Assembly (NCBI GenBank): GCA_007571095.1
Contig: RKSB01000156.1
Span: forward strand, 1-5,522
Direction: 5' to 3'
Length of the DNA: 5,522 nucleotides
DNA from: K189A clade bacterium
Lineage (GTDB): Bacteria > Pseudomonadota > Gammaproteobacteria > Pseudomonadales > Azotimanducaceae
In this document: positions 1 to 5,522 of the stretch, piece by piece
How the letters are laid out: every line of letters begins with the position of its first letter
Position numbering within the stretch: the stretch's first letter is position 1
Notes under the pieces: generated by a model
Databases searched by the model: none
What the model saw: the letters and a program-made list of their open reading frames with translations, nothing else
Told to the model about the DNA's origin: nothing
Program-made: the position numbers and the translations under genes

Positions 1-960
1 GGCTCGGAGTTTACGATAACGGATGGACGGGCCGCCACCGTCAGTAATTCCAAAAACGGTAAAGTCGCCTATTCCGACAAGCTCGTCGGCGAGTCGTTTT
101 TGCGGTTTATCAGAGCGCGCCTTGTGCTTTTGCGAGAAGCACTGTCGCCAAAAGGCTCCATCTATCTGCATATCGACTACAAAATCGGACACTATATCAA
201 GGTGTTGATGGACGAGGTTTTTGGAATTGAAAATTTTAGGAACGACATCGCGCGCATCAAATGCAACCTAAAAAATTTTGACCGTATCGGATACGGCAAT
301 ATCAAGGATTTGATCCTGTTCTATTCAAAATCAAGCTCGCCGATATGGAACGAGCCGAGGGAAAAATATAGCGACGGCGATATCAAAAAACTTTTTCCAA
401 AAACAGATCACAAAGGCCGGCGATACACGACAGTCCCGATTCATGCACCCGGTGAAACCGCGCACGGCAAATCCAGTCAGTTGTTCAAAGGCATCGCACC
501 ACCAAAGGGGCGACATTGGCGCGTCGGCGTTGATACGCTTGAAAAGTGGGATAAAGAGGGCTTAATTGAGTGGTCGCAAACAGGCAACCCCCGCAAGATA
601 ATCTTTGCGGATGAGCGTGACGGCAAAAGAGTGCAGGACATTTGGGAATACAAGGATCCGCCTTATCCAACTTATCCAACTGAAAAGAACCAGGATATGC
701 TGGACTTGATTGTTCGCACCTCGTCCAATCCAGGCAGCATCGTCCTGGATTGCTTTTGCGGTTCAGGAACCACTCTGAAAGTGGCGCGAGCAAACGGGCG
801 ACACTGGATCGGCATAGACAAATCCGAACACGCCATTAAAGCGACAAAAGCAAGGCTCGCAACCACGAAAGACGACCTGTTCGTTGAAAATCGCGACTAC
901 GATTTTGTCTGGCTGGACGACGAATACGCCGTTCAGACTAACCCGGCAATCGCATCCTGA
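1..960 (+). CDS. Site-specific DNA methyltransferase (adenine-specific, beta-type / type III Mod-like), 5' partial
   Basis: The frame is open from the first base and ends at TGA 958-960, giving 319 visible residues; the start lies left of the window. The product should transfer a methyl group from S-adenosylmethionine to adenine in a specific DNA site. Visible residues 248-258 (VLDCFCGSGTT) form the SAM-binding motif I. It is preceded by YPTEKNQDML and SSNPGS, the motif X region of beta-class enzymes, and followed by GRHWIGIDKS. The N-terminal stretch (TITDGRAA, YSDKLVG, GSIYLHIDYKIGHY, DEVFGIENFRND) is typical of type III Mod-like methylases, where it follows the catalytic DPP(Y/F) motif, so that motif is probably only a few codons outside the window. 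Residues about 80-215 likely include the target-recognition region. A TTG at 100 opens the same frame but cannot be the start, because conserved sequence continues upstream of it. Parts of the gene are A/T-rich compared with gpmI. The mrr gene downstream suggests a restriction-modification role. The family is secure; the recognition sequence is unknown. Confidence 0.9.
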   Translation, partial: GSEFTITDGRAATVSNSKNGKVAYSDKLVGESFLRFIRARLVLLREALSPKGSIYLHIDYKIGHYIKVLMDEVFGIENFRNDIARIKCNLKNFDRIGYGNIKDLILFYSKSSSPIWNEPREKYSDGDIKKLFPKTDHKGRRYTTVPIHAPGETAHGKSSQLFKGIAPPKGRHWRVGVDTLEKWDKEGLIEWSQTGNPRKIIFADERDGKRVQDIWEYKDPPYPTYPTEKNQDMLDLIVRTSSNPGSIVLDCFCGSGTTLKVARANGRHWIGIDKSEHAIKATKARLATTKDDLFVENRDYDFVWLDDEYAVQTNPAIAS

Positions 961-1136
961 TTGAACCACCTGCACTCAGGCATAAACTCAACCTTGTTTG
1001 AGTCTGGCTTTCAGTAGGCTGCAGCACAAAGCCTGCTACACTTGAGAAACAGCCTTGCGTCCAAGTGAATCGGATGGCCGAAATGTCAGGCATGTCTTGT
1101 TCAGAGAGCAAGAAAGTTTTTATTGAGCAGGACAAC
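961..1136 (+). other. Methylase-mrr intergenic gap with two small stem-loops
   Basis: This 176-base gap contains no convincing gene. Two short hairpins can be drawn: ACTCAA/TTGAGT (986-991 with 998-1003) and AGTAGGCT/AGCCTGCT (1013-1020 with 1030-1037, one G-T pair). Neither is followed by a T run, so neither is a standard rho-independent terminator. TGCTACACT at 1034-1042 resembles an extended -10 element but has no good -35 partner. It could give mrr its own promoter, though this is weak. The mrr frame is open back to GTG 1065, which overlaps the right part of the gap; I think translation starts later, at 1137. Confidence 0.35.
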
Positions 1137-2072
1137 GTGATACCAAAATTCCAAAAATTCTTGTTGCCGGTTCTTGAGGCCTGCTCGGAGAGGCCTCGTT
1201 CGACGAGGGACGTGATCCCTGAACTAGCGAATAAATTCGGCCTGTCGGACGAGGAGCTTGCTCAGCTTGTTCCCAGCGGACAGCAAACCACTTTTTCAAA
1301 CAGGATTACCTGGGCGAAAACCTTTCTCAAGAAGGCTGGCCTTGTTCATTACCCGGCACGTGGTGAATACGCTATCACCGAAGAAGGAAAGCGGGTTCTT
1401 TTATCGAAGCCTGCTCACATCGACAATAAATTTCTGATGCAGTATGAGGGCTTTCGGGATTTTTACAGAGCCAAAAAAGAAGCCCGCGCCAGACAGAGTG
1501 CAGCAGACGAAGCTGATAACGCCAGCCTTTCTTCGGACGACGAATCGACACCTGAAGAAAGATTTAGAATGATCCATAAGCAAATGGAAGCCGTACTTGC
1601 CGACGAGCTTCTGGATCGCATTCGGAGTTCAACGCCTCGGTTTTTTGAGCACCTCATCGTTGAACTGTTGTCTTCAATGGGCTATGGCGGAGCGGCATCC
1701 GACAGTGCCCGTGTGCTGGGAGGCAGTGGCGATGATGGCGTAGATGGTGTGATTGACCAGGACCATCTCGGAGTGGATCAGGTCTATGTGCAGGCGAAGC
1801 GATATGCGGCCGACAACAAGATTGGCTCCGGCGCAATTCGTGATTTTTTTGGAGCCCTCAGCCTGAAGAAGGCGCAGAAGGGCATCTTCTTTACCAGTTC
1901 AGGGTTCAGCGAATCTGCAAGAAGAACGGCAAAAGACCTCGGTGCTCGAATTGTCCTGATAGACGGCGAGCGCCTTGCTCGCCTGATGATTGAACATAAC
2001 GTTGGCTGCCGGCAGGGAGACGTTATTGAACTGAAAAAAATCGATGAGGATTTCTTTGACCAGGAAATCTGA
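1137..2072 (+). CDS. mrr: Mrr-family restriction endonuclease
   Basis: Predicted DNA endonuclease of 311 residues, close to the roughly 300 usual for Mrr. Residues 1-92 match the Mrr N-terminal winged-helix domain (PKFQKFLLPVLEA, LVPSGQQTTFSNRITWAKTF, KKAGL, GEYAITEEG), which is thought to contact DNA. A charged linker rich in Ser, Asp and Glu spans about 110-155. The Mrr catalytic domain runs from about 160 to 290 (STPRFFEHLIVELLSSMGYG, GSGDDGVDGVI, VQAKRY, IFFTSSGFSESAR). D203, Q219 and K221 are the expected residues of its D...QxK variant of the PD-(D/E)xK active site. I chose GTG 1137 because family similarity starts at IPKFQKF and an AGGA lies at 1129-1132. The frame is also open from GTG 1065, which would add 24 residues with no recognisable family match. 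Classic Mrr is a type IV enzyme that cuts modified DNA; a methylase next door raises the possibility of a conventional restriction-modification pair. Nothing suggests the gene is broken. Confidence 0.9.
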   Translation: MIPKFQKFLLPVLEACSERPRSTRDVIPELANKFGLSDEELAQLVPSGQQTTFSNRITWAKTFLKKAGLVHYPARGEYAITEEGKRVLLSKPAHIDNKFLMQYEGFRDFYRAKKEARARQSAADEADNASLSSDDESTPEERFRMIHKQMEAVLADELLDRIRSSTPRFFEHLIVELLSSMGYGGAASDSARVLGGSGDDGVDGVIDQDHLGVDQVYVQAKRYAADNKIGSGAIRDFFGALSLKKAQKGIFFTSSGFSESARRTAKDLGARIVLIDGERLARLMIEHNVGCRQGDVIELKKIDEDFFDQEI

Positions 2073-2149
2073 TTAAACAGAGTACTGGAGAATCAGTCAG
2101 CCCCTTTCAATTCTTTTCGGCACTTCCTGGCTTGCACGCAAATCCGTTT

Positions 2150-2566
2150 TCAGGACTTGACCACCGGAAGATTGCTCAGCTGCCAGTTATTCAGCCCGCC
2201 TGAAAGCCGGCTGATATTCAGAAATCCAGCTTTTCTCAGGGAGTTGCCGGCACCTCCAGAGTGCTGACCCAGCTTGCAGGTCAGCACAATGGGCTTCTGC
2301 CGATGTTTCTCCAGATCGGAGATGCGGTCCTGAAACTGGGTGTAGGGAATATTGATGGCACCCTGAATATGGCCCTGCGAGAACTCTTTGGCCGGTCTCA
2401 GATCAATCACCACCGCCTTCTCCCGATTCATCAGATGAACCAGCTCCTGGCAACTGATACTGCGTCCGCCTCGCTTTAGCTCATTGGTGATGAGCAGGAT
2501 CAGGGTGGCTGTAAAAGCCCCCGACAAAAGCCAATGATTACCGATGAATTCGATCAGCTGGAGCAT
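2150..2566 (-). CDS. yibN: Membrane-anchored rhodanese-like protein (YibN type)
   Basis: The product has 138 residues, starting at ATG 2566-2564. Residues about 12-28 are hydrophobic and probably form one N-terminal membrane anchor, followed by basic KRGGR, which suggests a cytoplasmic rhodanese domain. That domain fills residues 36-136: VVIDLRPAKEF (52-62), GHIQGAINIP (65-74), the active-site loop CKLGQHS with C97, and RLSGGLNNW (120-128). Rhodaneses carry a persulfide on the loop cysteine and move sulfur or act in redox signalling; the substrate of YibN-type proteins is not clear from sequence. Divergence from gpmI-envC is the same arrangement as in E. coli, which supports the assignment. 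The genes expected after it, grxC and secB, are not in the window. The gene instead converges on mrr with 77 bases between the stop codons, where I see no clear terminator. The ribosome-binding site is weak (AGAGAA upstream of the start). Confidence 0.88.
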   Translation of the reverse strand: MLQLIEFIGNHWLLSGAFTATLILLITNELKRGGRSISCQELVHLMNREKAVVIDLRPAKEFSQGHIQGAINIPYTQFQDRISDLEKHRQKPIVLTCKLGQHSGGAGNSLRKAGFLNISRLSGGLNNWQLSNLPVVKS

Positions 2567-2577
2567 TCGGGCTGTTC

Positions 2578-2591
2578 TCTGGAATCTGGAA
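2578..2591. repeat. Tandem 7-bp direct repeat TCTGGAA x2
   Basis: Two perfect, directly adjacent copies of TCTGGAA lie 11 bases before the yibN start codon, in its leader on the minus strand. The repeat may be a chance duplication, and no function is implied by sequence alone. Confidence 0.4.
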
Positions 2592-2606
2592 TAGTCGAGT
2601 CAGGTT

Positions 2607-2625
2607 GCGTCGCATCCGGCGACGC
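2607..2625. promoter_or_regulatory. Perfect inverted repeat in the yibN/gpmI divergent region (candidate operator or leader hairpin)
   Basis: GCGTCGC (2607-2613) and GCGACGC (2619-2625) are perfect reverse complements around the 5-base centre ATCCG. The left arm and centre cover the place where the -35 element would sit for the TATAAT at 2634-2639. It could be a protein-binding site governing the divergent genes. If yibN is transcribed from the A/T-rich patch near 2634-2642, it would instead form a stable hairpin in the yibN mRNA leader. The structure is certain; the function is inferred. Confidence 0.4.
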
Positions 2626-2633
2626 TACGACCC

Positions 2634-2639
2634 TATAAT
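2634..2639 (+). promoter_or_regulatory. Candidate -10 box of the gpmI-envC promoter
   Basis: TATAAT is a perfect sigma-70 -10 hexamer 50 bases before the gpmI start codon, in the only A/T-rich patch of the divergent gap. No good -35 hexamer exists at 16-18 bases spacing (positions 2610-2617 read TCGCATCC). TTGCGT at 2605-2610 is 23 bases away, which is too far. If real, the promoter may need an activator. On the minus strand the same patch reads TATATT (2642-2637) and could serve yibN. Confidence 0.45.
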
Positions 2640-2689
2640 ATAGCAAGCCACCCGCCACTTGCCCCATCGGAGACCGGAGCCATTCGACG

Positions 2690-4252
2690 ATGACTGCAAC
2701 CGGATCCTTCTCTGGCACTACCCTGTTGCTGATTCTGGATGGCTGGGGGCACCGGCCCGACGCTCCGGATAACGCCATTGCCACCGCCCGTACTCCGGTA
2801 TGGGATGACTGCTGGGGTAATATGCCTCATACCCTGCTTGGCTGTTCCGGCGATGCCGTCGGCCTTCCCGATGGCCAGATGGGCAGTTCCGAGGTCGGAC
2901 ACATGAATCTCGGGGCCGGCCGTATTGTCTATCAGGACCTGACTCGCATCTCTCGGGCCATTGAGCGAGGTGACTGGGTGAAGAATCCGGCCTTTGTGTC
3001 CATGTTTGAGCAGTTGGCTTCGAGTCAAAAAACGCTGCATCTTCTGGGGCTGTTGTCGCCAGGAGGCGTACACAGCCATCAGGATCACATTCACGCCATG
3101 CTCAGGCAGGCCGCCGAGGCAGGGGTCCAAAAAATCATGCTGCACGCCTTTCTGGACGGTCGTGATACGCCGCCTCGCAGCGCAAAGTCGTCGATTACTC
3201 AAACCGAAGCACTCTGTCGAGCACTCAGCAACGACTCTCGGCAAGTGGCACTCGTCTCTCTTTGCGGGCGTTATTTCGCGATGGACCGAGACGGCAACTG
3301 GGACCGTACGGCATTGGCTTATGATCTGATTACTCAGGGCAAGGCGAACAATTACGCCACCAGTGCCGAAGCCGCCCTGGCGGCTGCCTACGCCGCCGGT
3401 CAGAGCGACGAATTTGTCGAGCCGACGGTCGTCTCTTCCGAGAATAACCCGGCCGCCTTCATTGAGGATGGCGACTCTGTGGTCTTTATGAACTTTCGCA
3501 GTGATCGGGCGAGGCAACTGAGCCAGGCACTAACCGACCCTGAATTTGGGGGGTTTACGCGCTCGCAGGTCAGAAAAACAGGCAGTTTTGTCACTCTCAC
3601 GCATTATGCCGATGACCTTGAGGCGACAGTTGCCTTTCCGCAGGAGACGCTTCATAACACGCTGGGTGAGTACATGGCGGACTTGAGCAAAAACCAGCTG
3701 AGAATAGCCGAAACCGAGAAGTATGCCCATGTCACCTTCTTCTTCAGCGGTGGCAGGGAGCAGCCGTGGCCACAGGAGGATCGTATTCTGGTGCCTTCGC
3801 CCAATGTTCCCACCTATGACCAGAAGCCCGAGATGAGTGCCCATGAGGTCACCGACGAACTGGAGAAGGCCATTCATCGCCGACACTATGATCTGATCGT
3901 CTGTAATTTCGCCAACAGCGACATGGTTGGACATACCGGCATTTTCGATGCCACGGTCAAGGCGGTGGAAACGCTCGACTCCTGTATGGGCAGAGTGCTT
4001 CGGGCCTTGCGGGATACTGGCGGCCAGTGCCTGATTACGGCCGACCATGGCAACGCCGAGCAGATGTTCGACTCAGCCAGAGAGCAGGCTCACACTGCCC
4101 ACACCTGCTCGGACGTTCCGTTGGTCTATATGGGCCCTCGGCATCCTGAGTTTGCTTCCGATGGTCGGCTGGCAGATGTCGCCCCGACTCTGCTGACTCT
4201 GATGGAACTGCCGGTTCCGTCCGAAATGACTGGCCGCTCACTGGTGCTCTGA
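2690..4252 (+). CDS. gpmI: 2,3-bisphosphoglycerate-independent phosphoglycerate mutase
   Basis: Cytoplasmic glycolytic and gluconeogenic enzyme that interconverts 3- and 2-phosphoglycerate through a phosphoserine intermediate, normally with two Mn ions. At 520 residues it is full length (E. coli GpmM has 514). The alkaline-phosphatase-like fold is split around the phosphotransferase insert. Metal and nucleophile residues by family comparison are D17 (LLLILDGWG), S67 (GQMGSSEVGH), D411 and H415 (NFANSDMVGH), D452 and H453 (ADHGNAEQ) and H471 (TAHTC). Substrate-side residues are H128 (GGVHSHQDH), R158 and D159 (DGRDTPPRSA), R270 and R273 (NFRSDRAR) and K344 (TEKYAHVTFF). The residue before the nucleophile is Ser where many homologs have Asn, which should be tolerated. 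ATG 2690 is favoured by the close start of family similarity and by GGAG at 2676-2679. The gene is first in a probable operon with envC, 11 bases downstream, and is also known as gpmM or pgmI. Confidence 0.98.
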   Translation: MTATGSFSGTTLLLILDGWGHRPDAPDNAIATARTPVWDDCWGNMPHTLLGCSGDAVGLPDGQMGSSEVGHMNLGAGRIVYQDLTRISRAIERGDWVKNPAFVSMFEQLASSQKTLHLLGLLSPGGVHSHQDHIHAMLRQAAEAGVQKIMLHAFLDGRDTPPRSAKSSITQTEALCRALSNDSRQVALVSLCGRYFAMDRDGNWDRTALAYDLITQGKANNYATSAEAALAAAYAAGQSDEFVEPTVVSSENNPAAFIEDGDSVVFMNFRSDRARQLSQALTDPEFGGFTRSQVRKTGSFVTLTHYADDLEATVAFPQETLHNTLGEYMADLSKNQLRIAETEKYAHVTFFFSGGREQPWPQEDRILVPSPNVPTYDQKPEMSAHEVTDELEKAIHRRHYDLIVCNFANSDMVGHTGIFDATVKAVETLDSCMGRVLRALRDTGGQCLITADHGNAEQMFDSAREQAHTAHTCSDVPLVYMGPRHPEFASDGRLADVAPTLLTLMELPVPSEMTGRSLVL

Positions 4253-4256
4253 GGAA
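4251..4256 (+). promoter_or_regulatory. envC ribosome-binding site overlapping the gpmI stop codon
   Basis: GAGGAA shares its first two bases with the gpmI TGA stop (4250-4252) and lies 7 bases before GTG 4264. This decides the envC start, since no better start with such a site is nearby, and it makes translational coupling to gpmI likely. Confidence 0.7.
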
Positions 4257-4263
4257 CTCGCCT

Positions 4264-5403
4264 GTGCTTCGTTCAATCGTTTTTATCGGAGTTTTCCTGT
4301 CGGCACTGACCGCTCCACTGGCCTCTGTGCAGACCAACAAGGCCACTCTTGCCAAGCTTGAGCAGCAGCAACAGTCCTTTTATACCAACCAGAGGGAGCT
4401 GTCGAGGCTGCACCACAAAAGGGATCAGCTTCAGAGCAAGCTGACCGAACTGGAAAGCGAACTGTCGGTGTTGCGTCAGAATCGTCAGCGACTGGCGATT
4501 TTGCTTGGAAACGGCGCGATACGAATGGATCGCCAGAAGGTAGCACTGGCCACTCTTGAACAGAGCATTGCCCAAAAGTCGGAGCGAGTCAGCAATCTAA
4601 TCAAGCAGGGCTGGCGTCAGGCTTCGGCGAGTTCGTGGCATTCCTTTCTCGCGCCCAAAAACCCCAATGAACTGGCCAGACAGTTTGCCTGGTTGCGCCA
4701 TCTGGTTGAGGTCAGGCAGAGAGAAATCAGGGAATTGGCGGAACTCAAACGGCAAAAGGCCGATTTGACAGAACAGATGCGCCAAACCCAGCAGCAACAG
4801 GCTACCCACAGAAATCAGTTGGAGCAAAGAGATCAGAAGCTCACCGAGTTGGCTGACGACCTGCGTTTCAAGCGAGGCAAGCTGACTCCGTTGATTGACG
4901 AGATTCAGCGAGAGCAGGCGGCAATCAAGCGCAGCATCAGCGATTTACAGAAATTGCTCGGTAAAGTCGGCAAAATTCCTTCACCAGACTACGACCAGGC
5001 CGACCGAGCCTTTACTGCGGGCCAGTTGCCCTGGCCGATACAGGGTACCGTTCAGGCAAAATTCGGCGAAAGGAGAAGAGGGGGTGGCCTTAGATGGCAA
5101 GGGCTTGTCATCGCCGGTAACACGGGCGATCAGGTGCAGGCGGTTCATTCCGGCTACATCAGGTACGCCAGCCAGTTGAAGGGTTGGGGCATGGTGGTCA
5201 TAGTCGATCACGGCAACGACTATATGTCGCTTTACGGCTACAACAGGCGAGTATTCAAACGTCAGGGAGAGCCGGTTGACACCGGAGAAAGGCTGGCAGT
5301 TCTGCCGGCCTCAGACGACGAGAGATACCCGCCTCTGCTCTACTTCTCCATTCTCAGGCAAGGCAACCCGATTGACCCGATGAAGCTGCTGGCGAAACCG
5401 TGA
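4264..5403 (+). CDS. envC: EnvC-type murein hydrolase activator (coiled coil plus degenerate LytM domain)
   Basis: Exported protein expected in the periplasm at the division site. In E. coli, EnvC is recruited by FtsEX and activates the amidases AmiA and AmiB, which split septal peptidoglycan. The product has 379 residues (E. coli EnvC has 419). Residues 1-21 form a signal peptide (basic LRS, hydrophobic core, likely cleavage near PLAS-VQ). Residues about 25-230 are rich in Glu, Gln, Lys, Arg and Leu and form a long, probably two-part coiled coil broken near residues 115-140. The LytM (peptidase M23) domain starts at LPWPIQG (255) and runs to about 375. It lacks hydrolase residues: the HxGxD motif reads WQGLV (W278, V282), the central His is Y326 in LYGYN, and the HLHF position is LYF (Y360). 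E. coli EnvC has the same kinds of changes, so the domain should be an activator. Translation starts at GTG 4264, coupled to gpmI. Confidence 0.93.
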   Translation: MLRSIVFIGVFLSALTAPLASVQTNKATLAKLEQQQQSFYTNQRELSRLHHKRDQLQSKLTELESELSVLRQNRQRLAILLGNGAIRMDRQKVALATLEQSIAQKSERVSNLIKQGWRQASASSWHSFLAPKNPNELARQFAWLRHLVEVRQREIRELAELKRQKADLTEQMRQTQQQQATHRNQLEQRDQKLTELADDLRFKRGKLTPLIDEIQREQAAIKRSISDLQKLLGKVGKIPSPDYDQADRAFTAGQLPWPIQGTVQAKFGERRRGGGLRWQGLVIAGNTGDQVQAVHSGYIRYASQLKGWGMVVIVDHGNDYMSLYGYNRRVFKRQGEPVDTGERLAVLPASDDERYPPLLYFSILRQGNPIDPMKLLAKP

Positions 5404-5414
5404 TTTGCCCATAG

Positions 5415-5445
5415 CCTGTGCCGTTTTCGGCCTTCTTGGCACAGG
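5415..5445 (+). terminator. Stem-loop after envC (possible terminator or mRNA 3' end structure)
   Basis: CCTGTGCC (5415-5422) pairs perfectly with GGCACAGG (5438-5445) around a 15-base loop, beginning 11 bases after the envC stop codon. The stem is G/C-rich, but GCGACCGCC follows and there is no T run. It is therefore not a typical intrinsic terminator, although it could protect the 3' end or slow the polymerase. Confidence 0.4.
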
Positions 5446-5499
5446 GCGACCGCCTTAGCACAGTCGAGTCTGCCTTCATGGGGGGCTTATATACCTGAC

Positions 5500-5505
5500 T
5501 TGACA
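5500..5505 (+). promoter_or_regulatory. Isolated TTGACA, possible -35 of a gene beyond the window
   Basis: TTGACA is a perfect -35 hexamer, but a -10 box at 17 bases spacing would begin at 5523, just outside the window. It could serve a gene downstream of envC; in relatives this is often a peptidase or a polysaccharide deacetylase. A chance match is quite possible. Confidence 0.2.
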
Positions 5506-5522
5506 AGTTCTTTCAGGCACGG

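Noticed and set aside
100..102. TTG as the start of the methylase
   Set aside because: The frame is open to base 1 and conserved family sequence (TITDGRAA, YSDKLVG) lies upstream of this codon.
655..666. DPPY in the methylase (visible residues 219-222) as the catalytic motif IV
   Set aside because: It lies directly before the motif X and motif I region, in a spot where I recall related enzymes having variable residues. In beta-type enzymes motif IV precedes the YSDKLVG/GSIYLHIDY region, so the real one should be just left of the window.
2073..2149. A terminator between the convergent mrr and yibN genes
   Set aside because: Only trivial palindromes such as TTGCACGCAA are present, with no G/C-rich stem followed by a T run on either strand.
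2633..3517. A 294-residue open frame on the minus strand across gpmI
   Set aside because: It lies mostly antisense to a well-conserved gpmI, shows no recognisable domain, and is best explained as a shadow of gpmI codon use.
3530..4048. A 172-residue open frame on the minus strand within gpmI
   Set aside because: It is entirely antisense to conserved gpmI active-site sequence and has no recognisable motif.
2593..5470. AGTCGAGTC at 2593-2601 and again at 5462-5470, as a possible element boundary repeat
   Set aside because: A 9-base repeat is expected many times by chance in 5.5 kb, and the copies flank the conserved gpmI-envC unit, not the restriction genes.

Overview
The window looks like a piece of gammaproteobacterial chromosome. 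The strongest clue is the gene order on its right side: a membrane-anchored rhodanese (YibN type, minus strand), then gpmI (cofactor-independent phosphoglycerate mutase) and envC (cell-division amidase activator), both on the plus strand. The same divergent yibN / gpmI-envC arrangement is known from Escherichia coli and other gammaproteobacteria. Genus and species cannot be decided from the sequence.

Left third (1-2072): a restriction-modification-like pair on the plus strand. The first gene is the C-terminal part of a beta-type (type III Mod-like) adenine-specific DNA methyltransferase. It is cut by the left window edge, apparently just after its catalytic DPP(Y/F) motif. After a 176-base gap comes a complete Mrr-family endonuclease with an N-terminal winged-helix-like domain and a C-terminal PD-(D/E)xK-type nuclease domain (GDDGVDG ... 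QAK). The methylase gene is A/T-rich in places (21 G/C in bases 181-240 by hand count), unlike the G/C-rich gpmI region. This is compatible with acquisition by transfer.

Middle (2073-2689): the yibN-like gene runs leftward and converges on mrr. In E. coli and relatives yibN is followed by grxC and secB; here that place is taken by mrr and the methylase. The 123-base divergent gap between yibN and gpmI carries a perfect TATAAT box and a perfect 7-bp inverted repeat where the gpmI -35 region would lie.

Right half (2690-5403): gpmI and envC are 11 bases apart, and the envC ribosome-binding site overlaps the gpmI stop codon, so they very probably form an operon with translational coupling. GpmI has all the active-site motifs I could trace. 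EnvC has a signal peptide, a long coiled coil and a LytM domain that has lost its metal and catalytic residues, as expected for an amidase activator and not a hydrolase. The last 119 bases hold a stem-loop and an isolated TTGACA hexamer.

I found no unmistakably new system. The points most worth a second look are the methylase-Mrr pairing and its position inside a conserved housekeeping neighbourhood, and the inverted repeat in the divergent promoter region.
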